NCBI GenBank assembly: GCA_031270565.1
Contig: JAISXJ010000004.1
Span: 1-7,567 of the forward strand
Direction: 5' to 3'
DNA from: Prevotellaceae bacterium
GTDB lineage: Bacteria > Bacteroidota > Bacteroidia > Bacteroidales > Paludibacteraceae
DNA: 7,567 bases
Shown: in pieces, positions 1 through 6,507 of the stretch
How the letters are laid out: each line of letters begins with the position of its first letter
Numbering within the stretch: position 1 is the stretch's first letter
The notes under the pieces: model-generated
Database searches by the model: none
What the model saw: the letters and a program-made list of their open reading frames with translations, nothing else
What the model was told of the DNA's origin: nothing
Made by a program: the position numbers and the translations under genes

Positions 1-47
1 TTCACCGCAAAATATCAGGCTCTTAAGAGAGGGTAAAGGGGGGATAT

Positions 48-100
48 CGGCAAAGCCGCCTTACGGCCTGATTTTGCAAGGCATTTCGGCGATTTAGCCG
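48..100. repeat. Cluster of short CGGC/GCCG inverted repeats
   Basis: CGGC occurs at 48-51, 64-67 and 87-90, and GCCG at 55-58 and 97-100. These can pair as CGGC-AAA-GCCG (48-58), GCCG-CCTTA-CGGC (55-67) or CGGC-GATTTA-GCCG (87-100). The stems have only four base pairs and are mutually exclusive in part, so any RNA structure would be weak or switch between forms. It might be a degenerate remnant of an intergenic repeat or a leader structure; neither can be decided from the sequence alone. Confidence 0.3.
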
Positions 101-128
101 GTTTTAGTAGACACTACGACTCGAAAAC

Positions 129-134
129 AGGAGG
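129..134 (+). promoter_or_regulatory. Strong ribosome binding site for the radical SAM gene
   Basis: AGGAGG, a perfect Shine-Dalgarno core, sits 7 bases before the ATG at 142. It fixes that start and suggests efficient translation of the first gene seen in the operon. Confidence 0.85.
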
Positions 135-141
135 AAAAGCA

Positions 142-1485
142 ATGAAACTTACTGAAATTGAAAAACAGATTGCACTTTTTGGCTTGACCAAAGGTAGGTA
201 TAGTATTGCCAATAAAGTCATTGACATATTTGAGAGCATTGGGCAGAAATCGAAAATTCTATGTATACTGGATAACAACTCGGCCCTGCACGGCAAAAAA
301 GTGAAGGGTATTGAGGTGTGTTCTCCTGAAAAAATAATTAATTTTAACGAAGACAATACGCTCGTAATAATTACAACGTACAGTTTTCACGATGAGATAA
401 CAGAGTCTGTAAGAGAGTTGGGTTGGCAAGGCGAATTGCTAATCGCCAATGATATGTTCGGTGTGGAAATTGAATATAAGGCGGCATTGCTTAACGGGCA
501 AATCGTGGAGATAACGAAAGAGGGCGGCAGTATCAATTATTCCCCTGTTGTTTTTCAATTAGAACTTGCCGGCAGATGCAACATTCGATGTTTATACTGT
601 CCATATCACGGCCCTAATGCATTAGAACGTTGGTATCCATCAGGTGCGTTATTAAGTTGGGAGATATTGAAAAAAATAACACACCAAGCAAAGATGATAA
701 AAACGCTAAAACGAATTTCGGTTGTGGGCGATGGGGAACCTATGATGAATCCTGAGTGGTATGAAATGGTTGCATATCTTGTGACTGAAACAGGCGTATC
801 TCAGTTCACCATATATACAAATGGTATGCTGCTGAATGAGAAAAACATTGTAAAGCTCGCAAAATTGCAAGAACAATGCAAAATAACCATAGAAATCTCC
901 ATAGATGGCGGTTCGCCTACTGAGTCAGAATATTTTAGGAAGGGCTCAAAGTACTCGGTGATAAAACTGGGTATTGCAAGACTAAAAGAACTGTCGCCGG
1001 ACACAAATGTTTTAATTGCCAACAGTAGCGTCTTACCGGAGGAGTTTTTGTTTGAAAACGAAACGCTGCCCATGAACCTTAAAAATCCCGAATATCTTCT
1101 TGGCGATTTTCCGGGTGTCGCAGTAGCAAGCAGTTATGTTCATCCTACGGCTTCAATATGGCCGCCTGATAACAAAACCTACTACAAAAAGTTGCCAAAA
1201 CAGTGGGTACCATTTAATTGCAACACACCGTTTAGTTGGGTATTTTTAGATGCATTGGGTAACATACTCGATTGTGGGTGTGGTTTTCATAATCGTGAGA
1301 GCCTTGGTAATGTAAACACCGACAATATACTCGATGTGTGGCAAAACAGCAGTCGGTTGACGGCTACAAGAAAATCAATGCTTGACGGTGAAGAGGGCAT
1401 TATGTGTCAGGGTTGTCCCGTAACAGCTGCCAAGGACTGCTTTGTGTTGTTTAAGAAATCAAATGAGGAAGGTGTATATGAATAA
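142..1485 (+). CDS. Radical SAM/SPASM-type enzyme with an N-terminal Rossmann-like module
   Basis: A 447-residue protein of two parts. Residues about 8-105 form a Rossmann-like alpha/beta module (IALFG at 10-14, LDNN at 43-46, SPEK at 61-64), shared in pattern with the methyltransferase and glycosyltransferase of this operon. Residues about 135-440 are a radical SAM enzyme. Its CX3CX2C motif is C146, C150 and C153, which binds the [4Fe-4S] cluster that cleaves S-adenosylmethionine. A GDGEP segment at 196-200 is the usual SAM-binding GGEP-like loop, and an EISIDG strand follows. The C-terminal cysteines C360, C378 and C380 (with GX4C, G373 to C378), then C422, C425 and C433, resemble a SPASM or twitch domain holding at least one auxiliary cluster. 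SPASM enzymes act on peptides and also on aminoglycoside and other sugar substrates (BtrN, NeoN, AprD4). In this setting a sugar epimerisation, oxidation or dehydration is an inference; the substrate is unknown. The gene overlaps the next by 8 bases. Confidence 0.88.
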   Translation: MKLTEIEKQIALFGLTKGRYSIANKVIDIFESIGQKSKILCILDNNSALHGKKVKGIEVCSPEKIINFNEDNTLVIITTYSFHDEITESVRELGWQGELLIANDMFGVEIEYKAALLNGQIVEITKEGGSINYSPVVFQLELAGRCNIRCLYCPYHGPNALERWYPSGALLSWEILKKITHQAKMIKTLKRISVVGDGEPMMNPEWYEMVAYLVTETGVSQFTIYTNGMLLNEKNIVKLAKLQEQCKITIEISIDGGSPTESEYFRKGSKYSVIKLGIARLKELSPDTNVLIANSSVLPEEFLFENETLPMNLKNPEYLLGDFPGVAVASSYVHPTASIWPPDNKTYYKKLPKQWVPFNCNTPFSWVFLDALGNILDCGCGFHNRESLGNVNTDNILDVWQNSSRLTATRKSMLDGEEGIMCQGCPVTAAKDCFVLFKKSNEEGVYE

Positions 1486-2785
1486 CAATATGCTTGCTAC
1501 ATTACGAGGCAAAAGTCTCGTGATATTTGGTGCAAGCGAAGCAGCGCGAGATGTAATCGCAAACATAAAGTTGACCTGTAATAATGATTGTCTGTTTGTC
1601 GTGGATAACGATGCTGCCAAACAGGGAACTGCGTTTTGTGGGCTTAATGTTTTAAGTCCTGAAACGCTTCGTGATGGTAAAATGCTTTGTGTGGTAATTT
1701 GCATCAACAGGTTTTTTAATGAGGTTAAGGCACAGTGCGATGAATACGGGGTATTATCTTACCACTATTCCGAGTTTGGGACACTTATACGACAAAACTG
1801 GGCGAAATATTCAGAAAACTTACGTCGAGAAGCGATGTTTCTCGCGACGAAGAATTTATTTTTATCAATGGATATGTTACCTGCGATAATTGACCTTTCG
1901 GGTAATAAAGAGGGTGCGGAGAAGGACACCATAACTGATTACTGGTCGGTGCACACTGTGTTTCATTATTACTGCACAAAAACAGAGGATATTGCATACC
2001 AGTTAAAACTATTTGACAACTATCCTTTATACCGAGAATACTCATTGCACGATATGGATTTTGACGGGAAAGTCATTTTAGACTACGGTTGTGGCCCGGG
2101 CAATGATGTAGTCTGGTTTACAGGCAAGAACAATCTGAAAAAGATAATCGGTTGCGATGTGTCCCGTAAAGCACTTGAAATAAGCCAATACAGAACAGCT
2201 TTACACGGAATTGATAAATCCAAAGTCTGTCTGTATCAAATTTCTCAGTCAGGGGAAATACCTTTGGATGACAAAAGTATTGACTATATAAATTGTCAAG
2301 GCGTTTTAATGCACACCGCAAACCCTGCGAAAATCATATCAGAGTTTCGCCGAGTTTTGAAACCTGACGGAATAATCTGCATAATGGTTTACAGTAAAGA
2401 TTCTTTATGGTGGCACTATTACGCCGGGTATTATTTGAAATATTTGGATAACAGCGGCAATTTTTCGTATGACACGGAGCAAAACTTTAATAAGTCAACG
2501 GATGGTTTGATGTGTCCGAAGGCATCCTGTTGGTCTCGTGCCGAGTTTACACAAATTCTAACAAATGCCGGTTTTGCGGAAAACAATATAGGTCAAGGGG
2601 GGGGGTACTTGAATGTGCTTGAACTGAAATATAAACGCGATGACATTCAAGCGGCATTGGAAGACGATAGGTTAGACAAAAGCCATAGGGATTTTCTTGA
2701 ATGTGTTTCTTTTGACGAACGAGGATATCCAATATATCAGGGCAAAACTTGCGGGATAGGTGGCGTGTATGTCGTTAAAGGGTAA
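1478..2785 (+). CDS. Class I SAM-dependent methyltransferase with an N-terminal Rossmann-like module
   Basis: A 435-residue protein. I take the ATG at 1478, preceded by GAGGAAGG at 1465-1472, rather than the in-frame TTG at 1442, which lies deep inside the previous gene. Residues about 12-100 are the Rossmann-like module shared with two other proteins of the operon (LVIFGAS at 14-20, VDND at 42-45, SPE at 60-62). A helical linker leads to a class I methyltransferase: motif I LDYGCGPG at 201-208 binds SAM, D227 is the likely acidic residue for the ribose hydroxyls, and a later FRRVLKPDG segment is typical of Methyltransf_11/25 families. The acceptor (O, N or C) cannot be read from the sequence; a sugar or a sugar phosphate substituent is likely from context. 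A nine-G run at 2597-2605 encodes three glycines near the C-terminus. The 3' end overlaps the formyltransferase by 17 bases. Confidence 0.87.
   Translation: MNNNMLATLRGKSLVIFGASEAARDVIANIKLTCNNDCLFVVDNDAAKQGTAFCGLNVLSPETLRDGKMLCVVICINRFFNEVKAQCDEYGVLSYHYSEFGTLIRQNWAKYSENLRREAMFLATKNLFLSMDMLPAIIDLSGNKEGAEKDTITDYWSVHTVFHYYCTKTEDIAYQLKLFDNYPLYREYSLHDMDFDGKVILDYGCGPGNDVVWFTGKNNLKKIIGCDVSRKALEISQYRTALHGIDKSKVCLYQISQSGEIPLDDKSIDYINCQGVLMHTANPAKIISEFRRVLKPDGIICIMVYSKDSLWWHYYAGYYLKYLDNSGNFSYDTEQNFNKSTDGLMCPKASCWSRAEFTQILTNAGFAENNIGQGGGYLNVLELKYKRDDIQAALEDDRLDKSHRDFLECVSFDERGYPIYQGKTCGIGGVYVVKG
2597..2605 (+). repeat. Poly-G tract (nine G) inside the methyltransferase gene
   Basis: Nine consecutive G read as three GGG glycine codons within the segment GQGGGYLN. 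The reading frame is intact at this length. Homopolymers of this kind are slippage sites in phase-variable surface-glycan genes of other bacteria such as Campylobacter. Gain or loss of one G would change the last 60 or so residues. Whether it varies here is unknown, and such runs are also prone to sequencing error. Confidence 0.9.
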
Positions 2786-3452
2786 TGTGCAAAATGGTAA
2801 AATTGGCGTATTGACCTATGCTGTGCCTCATAGGAAAACATACGATGTTCTTTGCCTATTAAAAGCTAAAGGATATCAGAATGTTGAGGTATACGCTCTG
2901 CCTCTGCATTATACGAAACGAAAATTCCCGCTGATTGAACATCGTCCGCCGGCACCAAATATAGATCCTCACGAAATATGTAATGGTTTTGGTTATAAGT
3001 ATGTTAAAGAATTCAATGTTCATTCATTCCCGCAGAACGGTATTGTATTGCTTTGCGGGGGAGGGATATTGACACCTGAAATATATAATACTTTTCGTGT
3101 TATCAACTCGCACCCCGGCTATCTGCCCTATGTAAGAGGGCTTGATGCATTAAAATGGGCGATTTGTGAGGATTTACCTATTGGTGTGACTACTCACCGT
3201 ATAGGGGGGGCGGTGGACGCCGGGCTTGTAATCGCACAGGAAACTATACCGCTATATAAAAACGATTCGTTTCACACACTTGCACTTAGGCAGTACGAAA
3301 CGGAAGTTCGGCTAATGGTGGATTCAATTGAGATGATTGATGATGCTTCAAATTATATCGCGGCAACCGGGGAAATCCGCAAGCGTATGCCGCCTGAACT
3401 TGAAATGACTTTGGTGGAGAGATTTGATGAATACAAGCGTAAGCATTCATAG
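2769..3452 (+). CDS. Formyltransferase (N10-formyltetrahydrofolate-dependent, probable sugar N-formyltransferase)
   Basis: A 227-residue protein of the formyltransferase fold shared with GART, Fmt and sugar N-formyltransferases. The segment NSHPGYLPYVRG followed by GVTTHRI and VDAGLVI gives the catalytic triad Asn113, His115 and Asp150 (numbered from the ATG at 2769). The HPxxLPxxRG loop is the classic signature. The protein is much shorter than Fmt (about 310 residues) and lacks room for its tRNA-binding C-terminal domain, so a housekeeping Fmt is unlikely. Beside an aminotransferase, formylation of an amino group on a nucleotide sugar, as done by the VioF, WlaRD and QdtF enzymes, is the best inference; 3- versus 4-amino specificity cannot be told. 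Start choice: ATG 2769 has GGATAGGTGG 6 bases upstream; GTG codons at 2760 and 2787 are in-frame alternatives. It overlaps the genes on both sides. A seven-G run lies at 3204-3210. Confidence 0.85.
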   Translation: MSLKGNVQNGKIGVLTYAVPHRKTYDVLCLLKAKGYQNVEVYALPLHYTKRKFPLIEHRPPAPNIDPHEICNGFGYKYVKEFNVHSFPQNGIVLLCGGGILTPEIYNTFRVINSHPGYLPYVRGLDALKWAICEDLPIGVTTHRIGGAVDAGLVIAQETIPLYKNDSFHTLALRQYETEVRLMVDSIEMIDDASNYIAATGEIRKRMPPELEMTLVERFDEYKRKHS

Positions 3453-4002
3453 CAGCAGTGTAGTTGATGAAGATGTATTTTTCGGCAACGGCACAGAGAT
3501 ATGGCATTTTTGTCACATCTCGAAAGGTGCAAAAATCGGAAGTAATTGCCGGTTGGGACAAAATGTCTTTATTGGAGAAGGCGTTATCATCGGCAACGGC
3601 TGCAAGCTACAAAACAATGTGTCCGTTTATTCCGGCGTAACCATCGAAGACGAAGTGTTTTGCGGACCATCTTGCGTTTTTACTAACGACTTGACACCGA
3701 GAGCCAAATTTCCGAAAGGGTCTGCTAATTATGTGAAAACGCTTGTGAAGACAGGTGCGAGTATCGGCGCCAACGCCACGATTGTCTGTGATACTACAAT
3801 TGGGCAATCTGCGATGATCGGAGCGGGTGCGGTTGTAACAAAAGACGTGCCTGATTACGCTCTTATGCTTGGCGTACCGGCGAAATTTGCAGGTTATGTA
3901 TGCAAGTGCGGAAGTAGGTTGAGCGATAAATTCGAGTGCAATGTGTGCGGCAGAACCTATCATACGGAGGGCGGAGGTCTTAAATGCAATTCAGAGATCT
4001 AA
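3427..4002 (+). CDS. Left-handed beta-helix N-acetyltransferase, WbpD/WlbB-like
   Basis: A 191-residue hexapeptide-repeat transferase. Imperfect hexads beginning with I, V or L run from about residue 5 to 155 and build a left-handed beta helix that acts as a trimer with acetyl-CoA bound between subunits. The stretch from WHFCHI through LGQNVFIG, NNVSVY and VFCGPSCVFTN, and the later GVPAK, closely matches what I recall of WbpD/WlbB, which acetylate the 3-amine of UDP-2-acetamido-3-amino-2,3-dideoxyglucuronate; FdtC and QdtC are dTDP-sugar relatives. The tail carries C159, C161, C171 and C174 (CxC-X9-CxxC), a likely small zinc ribbon. The ATG at 3427 follows GGAG at 3416-3419; the TTG at 3424 directly before it is less likely. 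The start lies 26 bases inside the formyltransferase and the end overlaps the aminotransferase by 19 bases, so product and partner are probably made together. Confidence 0.88.
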   Translation: MNTSVSIHSSSVVDEDVFFGNGTEIWHFCHISKGAKIGSNCRLGQNVFIGEGVIIGNGCKLQNNVSVYSGVTIEDEVFCGPSCVFTNDLTPRAKFPKGSANYVKTLVKTGASIGANATIVCDTTIGQSAMIGAGAVVTKDVPDYALMLGVPAKFAGYVCKCGSRLSDKFECNVCGRTYHTEGGGLKCNSEI

Positions 4003-5126
4003 AAAGGCAGTATGCGAAACTAAAACCTGACATAGATGCTGCTGTCCAAAAAGCAATAGACAGAGGTATTTTTATCGGCGGCGAATATGTTGCCAATATT
4101 GAGCGCGAGCTTGCCGACTATGTCGGCGTGTCTGAATGCGTTTCCTGTGCGAATGGGACGGATGCTCTGGTTCTCGCCATGAAAGCAAATGATATCAGCA
4201 TTGGCGATGCCGTGTTTGTTCCCGATTTTTCATATATTGCTTCAGCATCTACGATTTCCTTGGTTGGTGCGACACCTGTCTTTGTTGATGTCAACAGGGA
4301 CACCTTTAATATTGATTGTGATGCATTTGAAAAGACAATAAAGAGCTTTCCAAAAGACAGTGCATTGAAACCAAAGGCAGTAATAACTGTGGATTTATTC
4401 GGTCTGCCCGCTGATTACGAACGGATTGAAAAAATAACAAAACAGTATGGCTTGTTGCTTATTGAAGACGGCGCGCAGGGATTCGGGGGACAAATGAAAA
4501 GCAGGAAATCTTGTTCTTTTGGTGATATTGCAACAACATCTTTCTTCCCCGCAAAACCGCTCGGGTGCTACGGCGACGGAGGTGCGATATTCACGAATGA
4601 TAAGGAAATCGCCGACAAACTCCGTTTATTACGCTCCAACGGCGCTTCTTCGGCTGATAAGTATGACAACCTTGTTATCGGCACAAATTCACGGCTTGAC
4701 TCGTTGCAGGCGGCGATACTCGCTGTAAAACTTGACGCTTTCCAAAAGTTTGAATTAAATGCAGTGAATAAAGTCGCCGATTGGTATAACGCAAGATTGG
4801 ATGGAATAGTTAAAATTCCTGTTGTTTCAGATGGATATCATTCTTCTTGGGCGCAATATACGATTATTTTGGAAGATAAAAACACTCGCGGCGGATTGCA
4901 AAAACATCTTGCGGACAACGGCATTCCGACAATGGTATATTACAAAAAAACGTTGCACAGACAAAAGGCGTTTGAGGATACTCCTCGTTTTTCTGATAAT
5001 TTCCCCAATTCGGAGTATCTGTCGGAACGAGTCTTATCATTGCCAATACATCCTTATTTAACGGAAGAAGAAGTAGAAGCGGTGTGTTCAAAAATCAAAG
5101 ACTATTTAGGAACTGAAATGCTATGA
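3984..5126 (+). CDS. DegT/DnrJ/EryC1/StrS-family PLP sugar aminotransferase, WbpE/WlbC-like
   Basis: A 380-residue fold-type I aminotransferase of usual family length. It transfers an amino group, normally from glutamate, to a keto nucleotide sugar. Visible family features are CANGTDAL near residues 54-61, D162 and Q165 in the EDGAQ motif that contacts the PLP ring, and the PLP lysine K191 within SFFPAKPLGCYGDGG. The NSRLDSLQAAIL segment and the late LSLPIHPYL segment are also typical. The SFFPxKPLGCYGDGGAIFTND wording matches WbpE/WlbC, which make the 3-amine of UDP-2,3-diamino-2,3-dideoxyglucuronate, more closely than FdtB or ArnB as I recall them. The adjacent WbpD-like acetyltransferase supports that. 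The dehydrogenases WbpA and WbpB are absent from the window, so a dTDP-3-keto-6-deoxyhexose substrate stays possible. ATG 3984 has GGAGG at 3973-3977; it overlaps the next gene as ATGA. Confidence 0.92.
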   Translation: MQFRDLKRQYAKLKPDIDAAVQKAIDRGIFIGGEYVANIERELADYVGVSECVSCANGTDALVLAMKANDISIGDAVFVPDFSYIASASTISLVGATPVFVDVNRDTFNIDCDAFEKTIKSFPKDSALKPKAVITVDLFGLPADYERIEKITKQYGLLLIEDGAQGFGGQMKSRKSCSFGDIATTSFFPAKPLGCYGDGGAIFTNDKEIADKLRLLRSNGASSADKYDNLVIGTNSRLDSLQAAILAVKLDAFQKFELNAVNKVADWYNARLDGIVKIPVVSDGYHSSWAQYTIILEDKNTRGGLQKHLADNGIPTMVYYKKTLHRQKAFEDTPRFSDNFPNSEYLSERVLSLPIHPYLTEEEVEAVCSKIKDYLGTEML

Positions 5127-6496
5127 TTAGAGAAAAAATGATAATCTTTGGTGCTTCTAAACACGGGCAAAGGGCATTTGATGAACTTTCCGCAAACTAT
5201 GATGTGGTTGCTTATTCCGACAACAACAGTAATCTGTGGGGACGGGAATTAAACGGCGTTCCCGTGATTTCCCCCGACAGAATATGCGACTATGGAGTAA
5301 CAGTCTGTGTTTGCGTCTGTGTAGGCCGATATATGGGCGAGGTTGCAAAACAACTGCAAAAGCTCGGCATTGAGGGACTTTTACTCAGACCATACGGAAT
5401 GGAATACGATTGCAATTACGGTAATTCTATACCGGTTATCCGAGATAACCAATCATATATAACGAAGAGAAACAAAGACAGTTTGGCTGTATTGTTTGTT
5501 CAGGATTACCCCTGTGCGAGAACGCGCAAAATCGCAACCGCACTAAAAAATCGCGGCGTTGAAACCTATGCAATTTCGCCCTTGTCTGCAAACGACTCAA
5601 ACGCTTTTATTAACGAATACACTTTTAGTTCTTTTTCGCAACTGATTGATTTTGTAAATAATAGTGACATTGACATAGTTCATTCAAGTAATGAACCCGA
5701 TGAATTCTCAGCAGTGTTGACAAACGCAAATAAAGTCTTGGTTCACGATGTTCACGACTTAGTTAGTATGGTATTTGAACCCAATGTTGCAGAACTAAGC
5801 CTTGAATTTCTCGCAAACACTTACGCAGACGGCGTTATTTGCACTACTTGCGCAATGGCTGATATGATGCGCAAAAAGTATAACATCGGAAGCGATATTC
5901 ACGTGCTTGAAAATTACCCGTATGAGTCTTTTTCTTATAATAGATTGCCAAAACTGAGCGATAAAGACAGCGTTCTTCACTTGGTGTATTCCGGGGCCAT
6001 ACTTCAGGGTCCGCACTATATGTATGATAAGCTGTGGTTAAAAATAGTTTCCCAAAATGTGCAAATTCACTTTTATTCGGCTTATGCCGCTTCAACCTGC
6101 GGGTATTTGGAAAGCATAAGCCCGTATATCCATTATGAGGGGAATTACCGTGACGCGGAACTTGTTGAGCAACTTTCCCAATACGACTGCGGATTATTGT
6201 ATTTTAACTTAGAACACCCTAAATATTTCAATTATATAAACAATGCCTCCCCCAACAAGTTATATGAATATTTAGATGCGGGATTGCCGCTCGCAATCGG
6301 CGATGTGCCGGCGCATTTGGACTTTGCACAGAAACACGATTGCGGTGGGTATTTGGATTTAACAGGAAATATTTATACACAATTAAAGAAAATTGCGGAC
6401 ATGAAAATACCACGCGATTTTCTGCAAAAAAACAGTATGACGATGGATTCGCAGGCTGAAAGAATTATTGAATTTTACAAGAGTCTGTTGAAATAG
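5123..6496 (+). CDS. GT-B glycosyltransferase (GT4-like) with an N-terminal Rossmann-like module
   Basis: A 457-residue protein of two parts. Residues about 5-92 repeat the module of the radical SAM and methyltransferase proteins (MIIFGAS at 6-12, SDNN at 32-35, SPD at 50-52), with an odd VCVCVCV strand at 61-67. From about residue 120 a GT-B glycosyltransferase follows: a first Rossmann half starting LAVLFVQDYP, an HDVHD segment at 208-212, the LVYSGAI start of the C-terminal half at 287-293, and the donor-binding PNKLYEYLDAGLPLAIGD segment at 377-394, which is characteristic of GT4-type enzymes. It probably transfers a sugar from a nucleotide donor to the growing glycan on the inner face of the membrane. 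No membrane segment is evident. Donor and acceptor are unknown. The start shares ATGA (5123-5126) with the upstream stop and has only AGGA at 5108-5111, which suggests coupled translation; ATG 5138 is an alternative. Confidence 0.84.
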   Translation: MIREKMIIFGASKHGQRAFDELSANYDVVAYSDNNSNLWGRELNGVPVISPDRICDYGVTVCVCVCVGRYMGEVAKQLQKLGIEGLLLRPYGMEYDCNYGNSIPVIRDNQSYITKRNKDSLAVLFVQDYPCARTRKIATALKNRGVETYAISPLSANDSNAFINEYTFSSFSQLIDFVNNSDIDIVHSSNEPDEFSAVLTNANKVLVHDVHDLVSMVFEPNVAELSLEFLANTYADGVICTTCAMADMMRKKYNIGSDIHVLENYPYESFSYNRLPKLSDKDSVLHLVYSGAILQGPHYMYDKLWLKIVSQNVQIHFYSAYAASTCGYLESISPYIHYEGNYRDAELVEQLSQYDCGLLYFNLEHPKYFNYINNASPNKLYEYLDAGLPLAIGDVPAHLDFAQKHDCGGYLDLTGNIYTQLKKIADMKIPRDFLQKNSMTMDSQAERIIEFYKSLLK

Positions 6497-6503
6497 GGGT
6501 GAT
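6495..6503 (+). promoter_or_regulatory. Ribosome binding site that favours a TTG start for the LicD gene
   Basis: AGGGGTGAT closely matches the extended Shine-Dalgarno consensus AGGAGGTGAT. The core AGGGG (6495-6499) is 8 bases from TTG at 6508 but only 2 from ATG at 6502, and it overlaps the GTG at 6499. The spacing therefore points to TTG 6508 as the start. The site overlaps the stop codon of the glycosyltransferase (6494-6496). Confidence 0.7.
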
Positions 6504-6507
6504 GTGT

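Larger units (their letters stand above)
1..141. other. Leader or intergenic region with CGGC/GCCG inverted repeats; no recognisable gene
   Basis: No gene is recognised here. Frame 1 ends at a TAA at 34-36, frame 3 at a TAA at 24-26 and frame 2 at a TAG at 95-97, so at most the last few codons of an upstream gene could be present, and none of the three tails resembles a known protein. From position 37 the frame of the first gene is open up to its ATG at 142, but it holds no ATG, GTG or TTG, so the gene cannot start earlier there. The stretch from about 48 to 101 is richer in G+C than the genes and carries alternating CGGC and GCCG tetramers that can form small hairpins. No T-run follows them, so they do not look like an intrinsic terminator. 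I see no convincing -35/-10 pair. Confidence 0.5.

Noticed and set aside
48..100. Intrinsic terminator
   Set aside because: Stems are only four base pairs and no T-run follows.
74..108. Promoter with TTGCAA as -35 box
   Set aside because: No TATAAT-like box lies at 16-18 bases; the nearest AT-rich hexamer is too far away.
1442..1477. Earlier TTG start for the methyltransferase
   Set aside because: It lies 44 bases inside the radical SAM gene, adds residues that match that gene's SPASM tail in another frame, and lacks a good RBS; ATG 1478 has GAGGAAGG at proper spacing.
2760..2768. GTG start at 2760 for the formyltransferase
   Set aside because: The GTG overlaps the GGATAGGTGG ribosome binding site that fits ATG 2769. 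GTG 2787 remains possible, but it has a shorter spacing and a rarer codon.
2769..3452. Housekeeping methionyl-tRNA formyltransferase (fmt)
   Set aside because: Too short, no C-terminal tRNA-binding domain, and neighbours are sugar genes rather than def or rsmB.
3607..3963. 118-residue open frame on the - strand
   Set aside because: It is opposite the acetyltransferase beta helix; the regular hexapeptide codons leave the complementary frame open by chance.
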